Shown: positions 1 through 5,652 of the stretch, in pieces
Position numbering within the stretch: position 1 is the first letter of the stretch
How the letters are laid out: the number at the start of each line of letters is the position of its first letter
NCBI GenBank assembly: GCA_005777415.1
Contig: SXMI01000128.1
Location: 1 to 6,583 of the forward strand
DNA: 6,583 nt
Source: Actinomycetota bacterium
Lineage (GTDB): Bacteria; Actinomycetota; Acidimicrobiia; Acidimicrobiales; Microtrichaceae
Reading direction: 5' to 3'
Position numbers and translations under genes: made by a program
Notes under the pieces: model-generated
The model's input: only the letters and a program-made list of their open reading frames with translations
Told to the model about the DNA's origin: nothing
The model's database searches: none

Positions 1-841
1 CCACCAGCACCGCACCCACCCCGCTCGCTCCGAGCAGCAGGCCGAGCGCGGCGCCGGTCACCCGGAACTCCGCCTCGCCGTAGACGGGCAGGTAGCTGAA
101 CAACGAGGACCCGAGCGCGGCGACCACCACGATCGCGGCGCAGCAGGTCAGGATCGACGGCGTGGCGAGGACGTGGCGGACCGCCCGCCGGATCCCGCCG
201 GCGACGGCCCGGTCGCCCCGGACGCGGTCGTCGCTGCGGACGCGGAGCACGAGCAGGACACCGACGACCGCCACGAAGCTCACGGCGTTGAGGAGGAACG
301 ACGCCGCCGGCCCCCAGACGGCGATGACCACCCCGGCCAGGAACGGGCCCAGCGCCCGACTGGCGTTGAACTGGGTGCTGTTCAGGGTGACCGCTCCCAG
401 GAGCAGCTCCCGGGGCACCAGCTCGGCCACGAACGACTGCCAGATCGGCGTGTTCAGACCGCCCAGCAGGCCCGAGAGGAAGGCCAGCGCCGACAGGTTG
501 GTCGTCGTCGCCGAATCCGAGGCCACGACGGCCCACAGTCCGACGGCGACGAGCGCCTGGAGCACCTGGGCGACGACGAGCAGCTGCCGGCGGGGGAACC
601 GGTCGGCGAGCGACCCGCCGACCAGGCCGACCAGCATGAAGGGCAGGTACTGGAAGAACCCGGTGATGCCCACGTCGGCGGCGGCACCGGTGATGAGGAA
701 CACCACGTAGGGGATGGTGGCGTTCTGCATCCAGCCGCCCGTGTTGGACACGAACGCCGCGATCCAGAAGCGCCGGTACTGGCGCTCCCGCAACGGGTCG
801 AGGGGACGGGGACGAACGGTCGCCCCGTCGTGGGCGGACAC
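1..841 (-). CDS. MFS_3/EntS-like major facilitator exporter (N-terminal 280 residues; C-terminus beyond left edge)
   Basis: This reading frame stays open to the window edge. Translated on the minus strand it gives a hydrophobic protein with the fold of a 12-helix major facilitator, probably a proton-driven inner-membrane exporter. A basic N-terminal tail (about residues 1-24) leads into helix 1 (YRRFWIAAFVSNTGGWMQNA, 22-41). The loop 2-3 signature (motif A) reads GGSLADRFPRRQLL at about 75-88. NSTQFNASRALGPFLAG (154-170) is typical of the MFS_3/EntS group, which includes enterobactin and macrolide-type exporters. A second half begins near residue 225 after a charged central loop (about 200-220). 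Family members usually have 400-430 residues, so roughly one third is missing. The GTG at 841 was chosen because it lies six bases after a TACCCT box; a TTG at codon 16 is the alternative. The substrate cannot be told from sequence. It diverges from the acyltransferase gene. Confidence 0.9.
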   Translation of the reverse strand, partial: MSAHDGATVRPRPLDPLRERQYRRFWIAAFVSNTGGWMQNATIPYVVFLITGAAADVGITGFFQYLPFMLVGLVGGSLADRFPRRQLLVVAQVLQALVAVGLWAVVASDSATTTNLSALAFLSGLLGGLNTPIWQSFVAELVPRELLLGAVTLNSTQFNASRALGPFLAGVVIAVWGPAASFLLNAVSFVAVVGVLLVLRVRSDDRVRGDRAVAGGIRRAVRHVLATPSILTCCAAIVVVAALGSSLFSYLPVYGEAEFRVTGAALGLLLGASGVGAVLV

Positions 842-847
842 CGACGG

Positions 848-853
848 AGGGTA
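848..853 (-). promoter_or_regulatory. Candidate -10 box for leaderless transcription of the MFS gene
   Basis: Read on the minus strand, TACCCT is followed by exactly six bases and then the GTG at 841. This TANNNT-N6-start arrangement would place the transcription start on or next to the start codon. No Shine-Dalgarno sequence lies at normal spacing, and no recognisable -35 hexamer occurs about 17 bases upstream, where the sequence is a G-run. Inferred from pattern only. Confidence 0.5.
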
Positions 854-891
854 CCGCCCCCTCGACCGGGCCCCCCGGTGCGGCCCGGACG

Positions 892-897
892 TAGACT
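892..897 (+). promoter_or_regulatory. Candidate -10 box for leaderless transcription of the acyltransferase/SDR operon
   Basis: TAGACT is followed by six bases (ccggcg) and the GTG at 904, again the TANNNT-N6-start layout of actinobacterial leaderless genes. No -35 match and no Shine-Dalgarno sequence are visible. It lies 38 bases from the opposing box at 848-853, so the two promoters would be back to back and any regulator binding between them could affect both genes. Confidence 0.55.
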
Positions 898-903
898 CCG
901 GCG

Positions 904-1878
904 GTGGAGCACGACCCACCGGGGCCGCCACCCCGCACCGAGTTCGCTCCCGGTCCGACCGGGGGGTCCGACCTCGTCGCGGCCCTGGGCGAACCGGCCC
1001 CGGGGGCCCCGGGTCGGTCACTCGTGCCGGTGCCCGTGCCGAGGGAGGATCCGCACCCCGGCGAGTCCGAGGAGGGCGGGGAGCACCTCGCCGGCCGGGT
1101 CTCCGACGTCGACGAGTGGGGCCGCAGCGAACACATGCGGTCCATCGCCCGGCGCCTCTACGACCCGGTGTACTCCCGGTGGTTCCGGGCCGAGTGGGAG
1201 GGGCTCGAGAACATCCCGACCGAGGGCGGCGCGCTGCTCGTGGCCAACCACGCCGCCGCCATCCCGTCCGACGCCCCGGTGATCATGCACGGGATCGAGA
1301 AGGAACTGGGCCGACCCGTCTACGGGCTCGCCGACAACTTCTTCAAGCGGGTCCCGGTGGTGGGCACGCTCTGGTCGCGGCTCGGCGGACTTCCGGCTCA
1401 CCCCGACAACGCCTACCGACTCCTCGCCGAGCAGGGTCAGCTCGTGCTGGTGTTCCCCGAGGGGTCCAAGGGGCCGGCCAAGACCTTCGACGAGCGGTAC
1501 CAGCTGCGTCGGTTCGGTCGCGGCGGATTCGTCGAGATCGCCATGCAGGCCGGCGTGCCGGTCGTGCCGATCGCGGTCGTCGGCGCCGAGGAGTCCATGC
1601 CGACCCTGTTCCGGCTGCCGAGCGTCGCCTCGCTGATCGGAGCGCCGTACGTGCCCGTCACCGCCAACATGCTGGCGTTCGGTCCGCTCGGCGCCATCAC
1701 CTACTTCCCCGCCAAGTTCAAGCTGCGGGTGCTCGAGCCGGTCACGTTCAACGTCCCGCCCGACCAGGAGCGGTACTCGAAGTCCCGGGTCATGGACTGG
1801 TCCGAGGCCATCCGTGACCGGATCCAGAACGCGCTCTACGACATGCTCCGGTCCCGCGAGTCGGTCTGGTTCGGCTGA
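904..1878 (+). CDS. PlsC/LPLAT-family acyltransferase (Rv0502-like)
   Basis: A 324-residue acyltransferase of the lysophospholipid/glycerol-phosphate acyltransferase superfamily, expected to move an acyl group from acyl-CoA or acyl-ACP to a lipid hydroxyl at the membrane. Residues 1 to about 65 are Pro/Gly-rich and probably disordered. The conserved part starts near VDEWGRSEHM (69-78). Active-site block I is NHAAAIPSD (115-123), with His116 and Asp123 six residues apart rather than the four of the classical HX4D motif. The substrate-binding block is FPEGSKG (184-190), and VPIAVVGAEE (221-230) matches the conserved VPI block. It ends SVWFG. From memory it closely resembles mycobacterial Rv0502. 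The start at 904 rests on the leaderless box before it; GTG codons at 1024 and 1030 would remove most of the disordered tail. It is followed after 36 bases by the SDR gene, so the two are probably one operon. The true acyl acceptor is unknown. Confidence 0.9.
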   Translation: MEHDPPGPPPRTEFAPGPTGGSDLVAALGEPAPGAPGRSLVPVPVPREDPHPGESEEGGEHLAGRVSDVDEWGRSEHMRSIARRLYDPVYSRWFRAEWEGLENIPTEGGALLVANHAAAIPSDAPVIMHGIEKELGRPVYGLADNFFKRVPVVGTLWSRLGGLPAHPDNAYRLLAEQGQLVLVFPEGSKGPAKTFDERYQLRRFGRGGFVEIAMQAGVPVVPIAVVGAEESMPTLFRLPSVASLIGAPYVPVTANMLAFGPLGAITYFPAKFKLRVLEPVTFNVPPDQERYSKSRVMDWSEAIRDRIQNALYDMLRSRESVWFG

Positions 1879-1914
1879 GGTGGCGTCGACGATGGCACCA
1901 CTGCGGGGTCGGAC

Positions 1915-2970
1915 GTGATCGGCCACACCAGGAGTGCACGACGGGTGCTCGTCACCGGGCTCGGGTCGTTCTGGGGTGGTCGCGTGGCCCAGGCCCTCGA
2001 GGCGGACCCCGAGGTCGACGTGATCGTCGGCCTGGACACGACGGAGCCGACCGTCGAGCTGGAGCGGACCGAGTACGTCCGGGTGGACGCCAACTACTCG
2101 ATCCTCGCCCGGATCGTCCGCGCCGCCCAGATCGACACGATCATCCACACCTTCCTCATCGTCGACCCGACCGTGATGTCGGCGCGGGCCATGCACGAGA
2201 TCAACGTGATCGGCACCATGAACCTGTTCGCGGCGGCGTCGGCGCCGGCGTCGACGGTGCGCAACGTCGTGGTGAAGTCCTCCACGATCGTCTACGGCTG
2301 TTCCGCACAGGACCCGGTCTGGTTCCGCGAGGACACGCCACCCTCACGCCCGGCGCGCCGCGGCGTCGAGCGCAACCTCGAGGCCGTCGAGGGCTACGTC
2401 CGGGACTTCGCCCAGGACAACCCGCACGTGAACGTCTCCATGCTGCGCTTCGCGAACGTGGTCGGCGCCGAGATCGAGACGCCGCTCACCAAGGCGCTGC
2501 AGCTCCCCCTGGTCCCGTCGCTCGCCGGCTTCGACCCCCGGTTCCAGTTCGTCCACGAGGACGACGTGATCCGGGCGATCATGTTCGTCCTCCAGGCCAA
2601 CCTGGCCGGCGTCTACAACGTCGCCGGCGACGGCCTGTTGCCCTGGTCCGAGGTCGCCCGGATCTGCGGCAAGCGGACCGCGCCGCTGCCACCGTTGGGC
2701 ACCACGCTCATCACCGAGCCGCTCGCCCGGCTGGGCGTGGTCGACCTGCCCGAGGAGTACCTGCAACTGCTCCGGTTCGGGCGCGGCGTCGACAACACCC
2801 GACTGAAGGACGCCGGGTTCCGCTACGAGTACGACTCGGTGCGGGCCGTGTCGGCGTTCATCGAGTCGGTGCGACTCCGTCGGACCATCGGGACCGGCCA
2901 GCCGAGCTACCGCTACGAGCGGGACGTGGAGCAGTTCTTCCGGCACTCCCCCGCCGTCATCCGCGACTGA
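1915..2970 (+). CDS. Extended-SDR NAD(P)-binding protein, epimerase/dehydratase-like (Rv0501-like), catalytic dyad absent
   Basis: A 351-residue Rossmann-fold protein of the NAD-dependent epimerase/dehydratase group. The dinucleotide loop is VTGLGSFWGG (13-22); the middle glycine of TGxxGxxG is Ser18, with Gly17 one place earlier. Asp41 ends beta-2 (VIVGLD). KSSTIVYG (121-128) carries the SDR Ser/Thr strand. The usual YxxxK site aligns with VERNL (151-155), anchored on the E159-GYV segment, so both the Tyr and the Lys are missing. FQFVHEDDV (210-218) is the typical extended-SDR substrate-domain motif. From memory this matches mycobacterial Rv0501 (annotated galE2/galE3), which neighbours Rv0502. 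A sugar epimerase activity is therefore doubtful; a nucleotide-binding or regulatory role is possible. GTG 1915 is the longest start. GTG 1945, ten bases after AGGAG at 1930-1934, would remove ten residues and start directly at beta-1. It ends seven bases before the converging glycosyltransferase stop. Confidence 0.88.
   Translation: MIGHTRSARRVLVTGLGSFWGGRVAQALEADPEVDVIVGLDTTEPTVELERTEYVRVDANYSILARIVRAAQIDTIIHTFLIVDPTVMSARAMHEINVIGTMNLFAAASAPASTVRNVVVKSSTIVYGCSAQDPVWFREDTPPSRPARRGVERNLEAVEGYVRDFAQDNPHVNVSMLRFANVVGAEIETPLTKALQLPLVPSLAGFDPRFQFVHEDDVIRAIMFVLQANLAGVYNVAGDGLLPWSEVARICGKRTAPLPPLGTTLITEPLARLGVVDLPEEYLQLLRFGRGVDNTRLKDAGFRYEYDSVRAVSAFIESVRLRRTIGTGQPSYRYERDVEQFFRHSPAVIRD
1930..1934 (+). 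promoter_or_regulatory. Possible ribosome binding site supporting an alternative SDR start at 1945
   Basis: AGGAG lies ten bases before an in-frame GTG at 1945. The upstream GTG at 1915 has only a weak G-rich stretch before it. The spacing is slightly long, so this raises rather than settles the question of the SDR start. The shorter form would be 341 residues, beginning right at the first Rossmann strand. Confidence 0.3.
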
Positions 2971-2977
2971 CCACCGC

Positions 2978-4225
2978 TCACCCGTTGCCGGCCACCTCGA
3001 CAGCGAGGTCGGCCACCCGCTCCCGGATGTCGGCCCAGGTGTAGCGCTCGGCGAACAGCTCGGCGCCGGCGTCGGCGAGTCGCTGACGCAGGTCGCCGTC
3101 GTCGAGGAGCCGGAGGCAGGCGTCCGCGAAGGACCGGGGGTCGTCGGCGATGAGGGCCGTGCGACCGTCGACCACGTCGACCCCTTCGCAGCCGACGGTC
3201 GTGGTCACCAGGGGCAGGTGGTGGGCGAGCGCCTCGAGCACCTTGAGTCGGGTCCCGGCGCCGACCCGGATCGGGACGATCGACACGTCGGTCCGGTCGA
3301 GCTCGGACCGCACGTCGTCGACCTCGCCGACCAGTTCGACCCCGGGCTCCCCACGCACCCAGTCCACGCGGGCCGCACCGCGACCGACCACCCGGAACCG
3401 GACACCCGGCCGGTGCGCGCGGACGATCGGGAGGACCTCGCGGACGAACCAGCTCACGGCATCGGTGTTGGGTCCGTAGTCGAGCGCCCCCACGAACGTG
3501 AGCGTCGGGGCGTCACCGACCCAGCTCCGGCGGTCGGTCCGGGCGTCCGCGACGGGTTCGGCGCCGTTGGGGACGACGGCCACGTTCGAGACGCCCGAGC
3601 GACGGGCGTCGAGGTCGCTGCACACGACGACCCGGTCCACCGACCCTGCACAGCGGCGCTGCAGGGCGTCCCACCGTCGCTCGTCGACCAGGTCGAACCC
3701 GCGGGACACGCCCCACCGGCACAGGACCGACGCCCGCTCACCCCACGAGGAACCGGGGGCGAACTCCGGTGGCGTCCGGCGCCGCAGGCGGAGCGCCAGG
3801 TGCTCCAGGTTGTCGTAGTCCACGATCGCCGGACCGGACGGGAGCACCGGGTGCACCGGCCACCAGGTGTGGACGTGGGAGTACCAGACCAGATCGTGCT
3901 CGCCGACCCAGCCCGGGAGCGCGGCGAGCAGGCCGGACCAGTCCGTGCCGAGCACCCGGCGGGGTTCCGGGCCCCGGAGCCACGGACCGAGCCAGGACCG
4001 GACTCCGAGCTCCGCACCGGTCGCCGGGGCGAGGGTGCGGTCGACGCCTGTCCAGGGCGGATCGGCCGGCGCGGCGGCCCCCGGTCGGTGCAGCGCCACC
4101 AGGTCGACCGGGCCGGCGAGCGCCAGTCCGCCGATGATCTGCGACAGTCGCTGCGTGTACCCGTCGACGGCAGGCCACGGGTACGCTTCGGCCACCACCA
4201 GGGTCCGTAGGTGCCGCTCCGCCAC
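2978..4225 (-). CDS. GT4-type glycosyltransferase (GT-B fold)
   Basis: A 415-residue retaining glycosyltransferase of the GT4 (glycosyl transferases group 1) type, transferring a sugar from a nucleotide-sugar donor in the cytoplasm, probably to a polysaccharide or glycolipid. The N-terminal acceptor domain begins LRTLVVAEAYPWPAVDGYTQ (6-25); YSHVHTWWP (115-123) and IVDYDNLEH (134-142) follow. The hinge to the donor domain is VVPNGAE (217-223), followed by FVGALDYGPN (244-253). The donor-site core GAGTRLKVLE (322-331) and GCEG (345-348) carry the family's spaced glutamates. No transmembrane segment is evident. I chose GTG 4225; an ATG at 4255 is in frame and adds ten residues (425 in total), but it has no Shine-Dalgarno and overlaps the opposing crotonase start. 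No other polysaccharide genes lie in the window, so donor and acceptor are unknown. The 3' end converges on the SDR gene with a seven-base gap. Confidence 0.87.
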   Translation of the reverse strand: MAERHLRTLVVAEAYPWPAVDGYTQRLSQIIGGLALAGPVDLVALHRPGAAAPADPPWTGVDRTLAPATGAELGVRSWLGPWLRGPEPRRVLGTDWSGLLAALPGWVGEHDLVWYSHVHTWWPVHPVLPSGPAIVDYDNLEHLALRLRRRTPPEFAPGSSWGERASVLCRWGVSRGFDLVDERRWDALQRRCAGSVDRVVVCSDLDARRSGVSNVAVVPNGAEPVADARTDRRSWVGDAPTLTFVGALDYGPNTDAVSWFVREVLPIVRAHRPGVRFRVVGRGAARVDWVRGEPGVELVGEVDDVRSELDRTDVSIVPIRVGAGTRLKVLEALAHHLPLVTTTVGCEGVDVVDGRTALIADDPRSFADACLRLLDDGDLRQRLADAGAELFAERYTWADIRERVADLAVEVAGNG

Positions 4226-4233
4226 GGCGCTGC

Positions 4234-4239
4234 ACCGTA
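4234..4239 (-). promoter_or_regulatory. Weak candidate -10 box for the glycosyltransferase
   Basis: On the minus strand TACGGT is followed by eight bases and the GTG at 4225. This is close to, but not exactly, the six-base spacing seen before three other genes in the window. It lies within the 28 bases between the two divergent start codons and beside the crotonase ribosome binding site. Pattern only. Confidence 0.3.
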
Positions 4240-4241
4240 GT

Positions 4242-4247
4242 GGGAGG
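4242..4247 (+). promoter_or_regulatory. Ribosome binding site of the crotonase gene
   Basis: GGGAGG is followed by six bases and the ATG at 4254. This is the clearest Shine-Dalgarno sequence in the window. It fixes the crotonase start at 4254 rather than at the much earlier in-frame start near 3867, which lies inside the antisense glycosyltransferase gene. Confidence 0.7.
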
Positions 4248-4253
4248 ACAGGC

Positions 4254-5012
4254 ATGCCACAGGTTCACGTGGAGCACCGTGACGGCGTGGCCGTCCTCAC
4301 GCTCGACGACCCGGCCCGACGGAACGCCCTGTCGCTCGAGCTCTGCGAGCAGCTGTCCTCGGCCGTGGCGGCCGCCGAGTCCGACGAGTCGGTCGGGGCC
4401 CTCGTCGTCACCGGGAACCCACCGGCGTTCTGCGCCGGAGCCGACCTCACCCAGTTGGGCGACTCCCGCCGCGACGGCCTGCTGCGGATCTACGAGGGGT
4501 TCCTCGCCGTGGCCCGCTCACCGTTGCCGACGATCGCCGCCGTGAACGGCGCCGCCGTCGGCGCCGGGATGAACCTGGCCCTCGCCTGCGACCTGCGGCT
4601 CGCCGGTGCCTCGGCCCGGTTCGAGGACCGGTTCCTGGACCTCGGCATCCACCCGGGCGGTGGACACACGTGGATGCTGCGACGGGCCGTCGGCCCGCAG
4701 GCCACGTCGGCGGCGGTGCTCTTCGGTGAGGTGCTCGACGGACCGGAGGCCGAGCGGGTCGGCCTGGTCTGGCGCTGCGTCAGCGACGACGACCTGCTCG
4801 AGGTGGCCGTGACCCTGGCCGGCCGGGCGGCCGCGGCGCCCCGGGACCTGGTCCGCCGGACGAAGGCGACGATCGCCGACGTGGCCGCGATCGACGACCA
4901 CGACGTCGCGGTCGAGCGGGAACTGCTCGATCAGCTCTGGTCCATGGACCAGCCGGCGTTCGCCGAGCGGCTGGCCGCGCTCCGGGCCCGGATCACAACG
5001 TCCAGGCCGTGA
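4254..5012 (+). CDS. Crotonase-fold enoyl-CoA hydratase/isomerase family protein with non-canonical active site
   Basis: A 252-residue crotonase-superfamily protein, the usual single-domain length; the family binds acyl-CoA thioesters in the cytoplasm. The two oxyanion-hole segments are present: FCAGADL (59-65) and NGAAVGAGMNLALACDLRLA (98-117). In enoyl-CoA hydratase the catalytic glutamates sit in GGGCELAMMCD and in FGQPE. By alignment these positions are Asn107 and Phe127 (ARFEDRFLDLGIHPGGG, 121-137), so neither glutamate is present. Glu124, Asp129, His133 or His138 are nearby polar residues that could act instead. It is therefore probably not a simple hydratase; isomerase, hydrolase, decarboxylase or non-catalytic acyl-CoA binding are open. 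The ATG at 4254 follows GGGAGG with six-base spacing. It lies head to head with the glycosyltransferase and overlaps the GNAT gene tail to tail by 20 bases. No other beta-oxidation gene is in the window. Confidence 0.9.
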   Translation: MPQVHVEHRDGVAVLTLDDPARRNALSLELCEQLSSAVAAAESDESVGALVVTGNPPAFCAGADLTQLGDSRRDGLLRIYEGFLAVARSPLPTIAAVNGAAVGAGMNLALACDLRLAGASARFEDRFLDLGIHPGGGHTWMLRRAVGPQATSAAVLFGEVLDGPEAERVGLVWRCVSDDDLLEVAVTLAGRAAAAPRDLVRRTKATIADVAAIDDHDVAVERELLDQLWSMDQPAFAERLAALRARITTSRP

Positions 5013-5619
5013 CGAGCTCGTCACGACGCTCCGCCCACTCCTCGGCGGTGATGGCGTAGCGGACGTGGTCCTCCCACACGCCGTTGATCTCGAGGTACCG
5101 GACCGCCACACCCTCGTCCCGGAGACCGAGCTTCTCGGCGACACGCCGGGACGCCGTGTTGCGGGGGATGATCGAGATCTGCACCCGGTGGAGGTCGAGC
5201 ACCTCGAAGCAGAACCGCAGCACCACGACCACCGACTCGGGCATGTAGCTCTGGCCTGCGAGCCGCTCGTCGACCCAGTAGCCGATGTAGGCGCTCTGGT
5301 GGGCGCCCCGGTGGATCGAGTTGACGTTCACCTCACCGGCGAAGGCGCCGTCCACGAAGATCCCGAACCCGTAGCCCGTCCCCAGTTGGACCTCGCGGGT
5401 GCGCACCGAGCACCGGGCGCCGAAGGCCTGGCGGCTCTCCACCGTGTCCGGCTGGCTCGGGTCCCGCCGGGGCTCCCACTGCACGAGCCAGTCGTGGCAC
5501 CGGCGACGGACCTCCCGCCACTGCTCGAAGTCGTGGGGGGCCAGTGGCCGCAGCAGCACCCGACGACCGTGGAGGACGACCGGAGCGCTCGGATCGGGTG
5601 CCGTGCGGCGCCGCAGCAT
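4993..5619 (-). CDS. GNAT-family N-acetyltransferase, RimJ/RimL type
   Basis: A 208-residue acetyltransferase of the RimJ/RimL-like GNAT branch, which uses acetyl-CoA to acetylate protein N-termini or small amines; the target here is unknown. The N-terminal part VVLHGRRVLLRPLAPHDFEQW (14-34) is the typical opening strand and helix. GYGFGIFVDGAFAGEVNVNS (82-101) gives the central strands, and AYIGYWVDERLAGQSYMPES (110-129) is motif A. The pyrophosphate loop is R119-L-A-G-Q-S, with Ser124 where the Q/RxxGxG/A consensus has Gly or Ala. RVQISIIPRNTASRRVAEKLG (145-165) and LEINGVWEDHVRYAIT (176-191) complete the fold. The ATG at 5619 sits six bases after a TAGGCT box. The gene follows ppx after 33 bases on the same strand, and its 3' end overlaps the crotonase gene by 20 bases. 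Confidence 0.9.
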   Translation of the reverse strand: MLRRRTAPDPSAPVVLHGRRVLLRPLAPHDFEQWREVRRRCHDWLVQWEPRRDPSQPDTVESRQAFGARCSVRTREVQLGTGYGFGIFVDGAFAGEVNVNSIHRGAHQSAYIGYWVDERLAGQSYMPESVVVVLRFCFEVLDLHRVQISIIPRNTASRRVAEKLGLRDEGVAVRYLEINGVWEDHVRYAITAEEWAERRDELVTAWTL

Positions 5620-5625
5620 GCCGGG

Positions 5626-5631
5626 AGCCTA
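5626..5631 (-). promoter_or_regulatory. Candidate -10 box for leaderless transcription of the GNAT gene
   Basis: On the minus strand TAGGCT is followed by six bases (cccggc) and the ATG at 5619, the same layout as at 848-853 and 892-897. It lies in the 33-base gap after the ppx stop codon. No -35 match is visible. It suggests GNAT can be transcribed on its own as well as by read-through from ppx. Confidence 0.45.
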
Positions 5632-5652
5632 CCGACGGGACCGGGGGCGGCC

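Noticed and set aside
454..912. A 152-codon minus-strand frame at the exporter locus
   Set aside because: Wrong frame of the same strand: Arg/Ser/Pro/Cys-rich without helices, while the adjacent frame gives a coherent MFS protein through the whole region.
173..1282. Long plus-strand open frames over the exporter gene and into the acyltransferase
   Set aside because: Composition is typical of an antisense shadow. The minus strand encodes clear MFS helices and motif A, and the acyltransferase uses a different plus-strand frame.
1879..1901. Imperfect inverted repeat (GGTG ... CACC around GTCGAC) between acyltransferase and SDR genes
   Set aside because: Arms are only about four perfect pairs with no U-tract; too weak to call a terminator or operator, and the genes look co-transcribed.
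1018..2196. A 392-codon minus-strand open frame across the acyltransferase and SDR genes
   Set aside because: Its translation is rich in Asp/His/Arg/Gly/Val with no recognisable domain, as expected for the antisense of GC-rich codons. Both plus-strand genes it covers have clear family motifs, and it crosses their intergenic gap.
4182..4187. TACGCT as a -10 box for the crotonase gene
   Set aside because: It lies inside the glycosyltransferase coding region about 66 bases before the ATG, with no -35 match; a chance occurrence cannot be excluded.
3218..4210. A 330-codon plus-strand open frame opposite the glycosyltransferase
   Set aside because: Low-information Arg/Gly/Pro/Val-rich shadow; the minus strand carries a complete GT4 motif set over the same span.
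3867..4253. In-frame N-terminal extension of the crotonase starting at 3867
   Set aside because: The added 129 residues are Ser/Arg/Pro-rich with no crotonase homology and lie antisense to the glycosyltransferase. The good ribosome binding site and normal family length support 4254.
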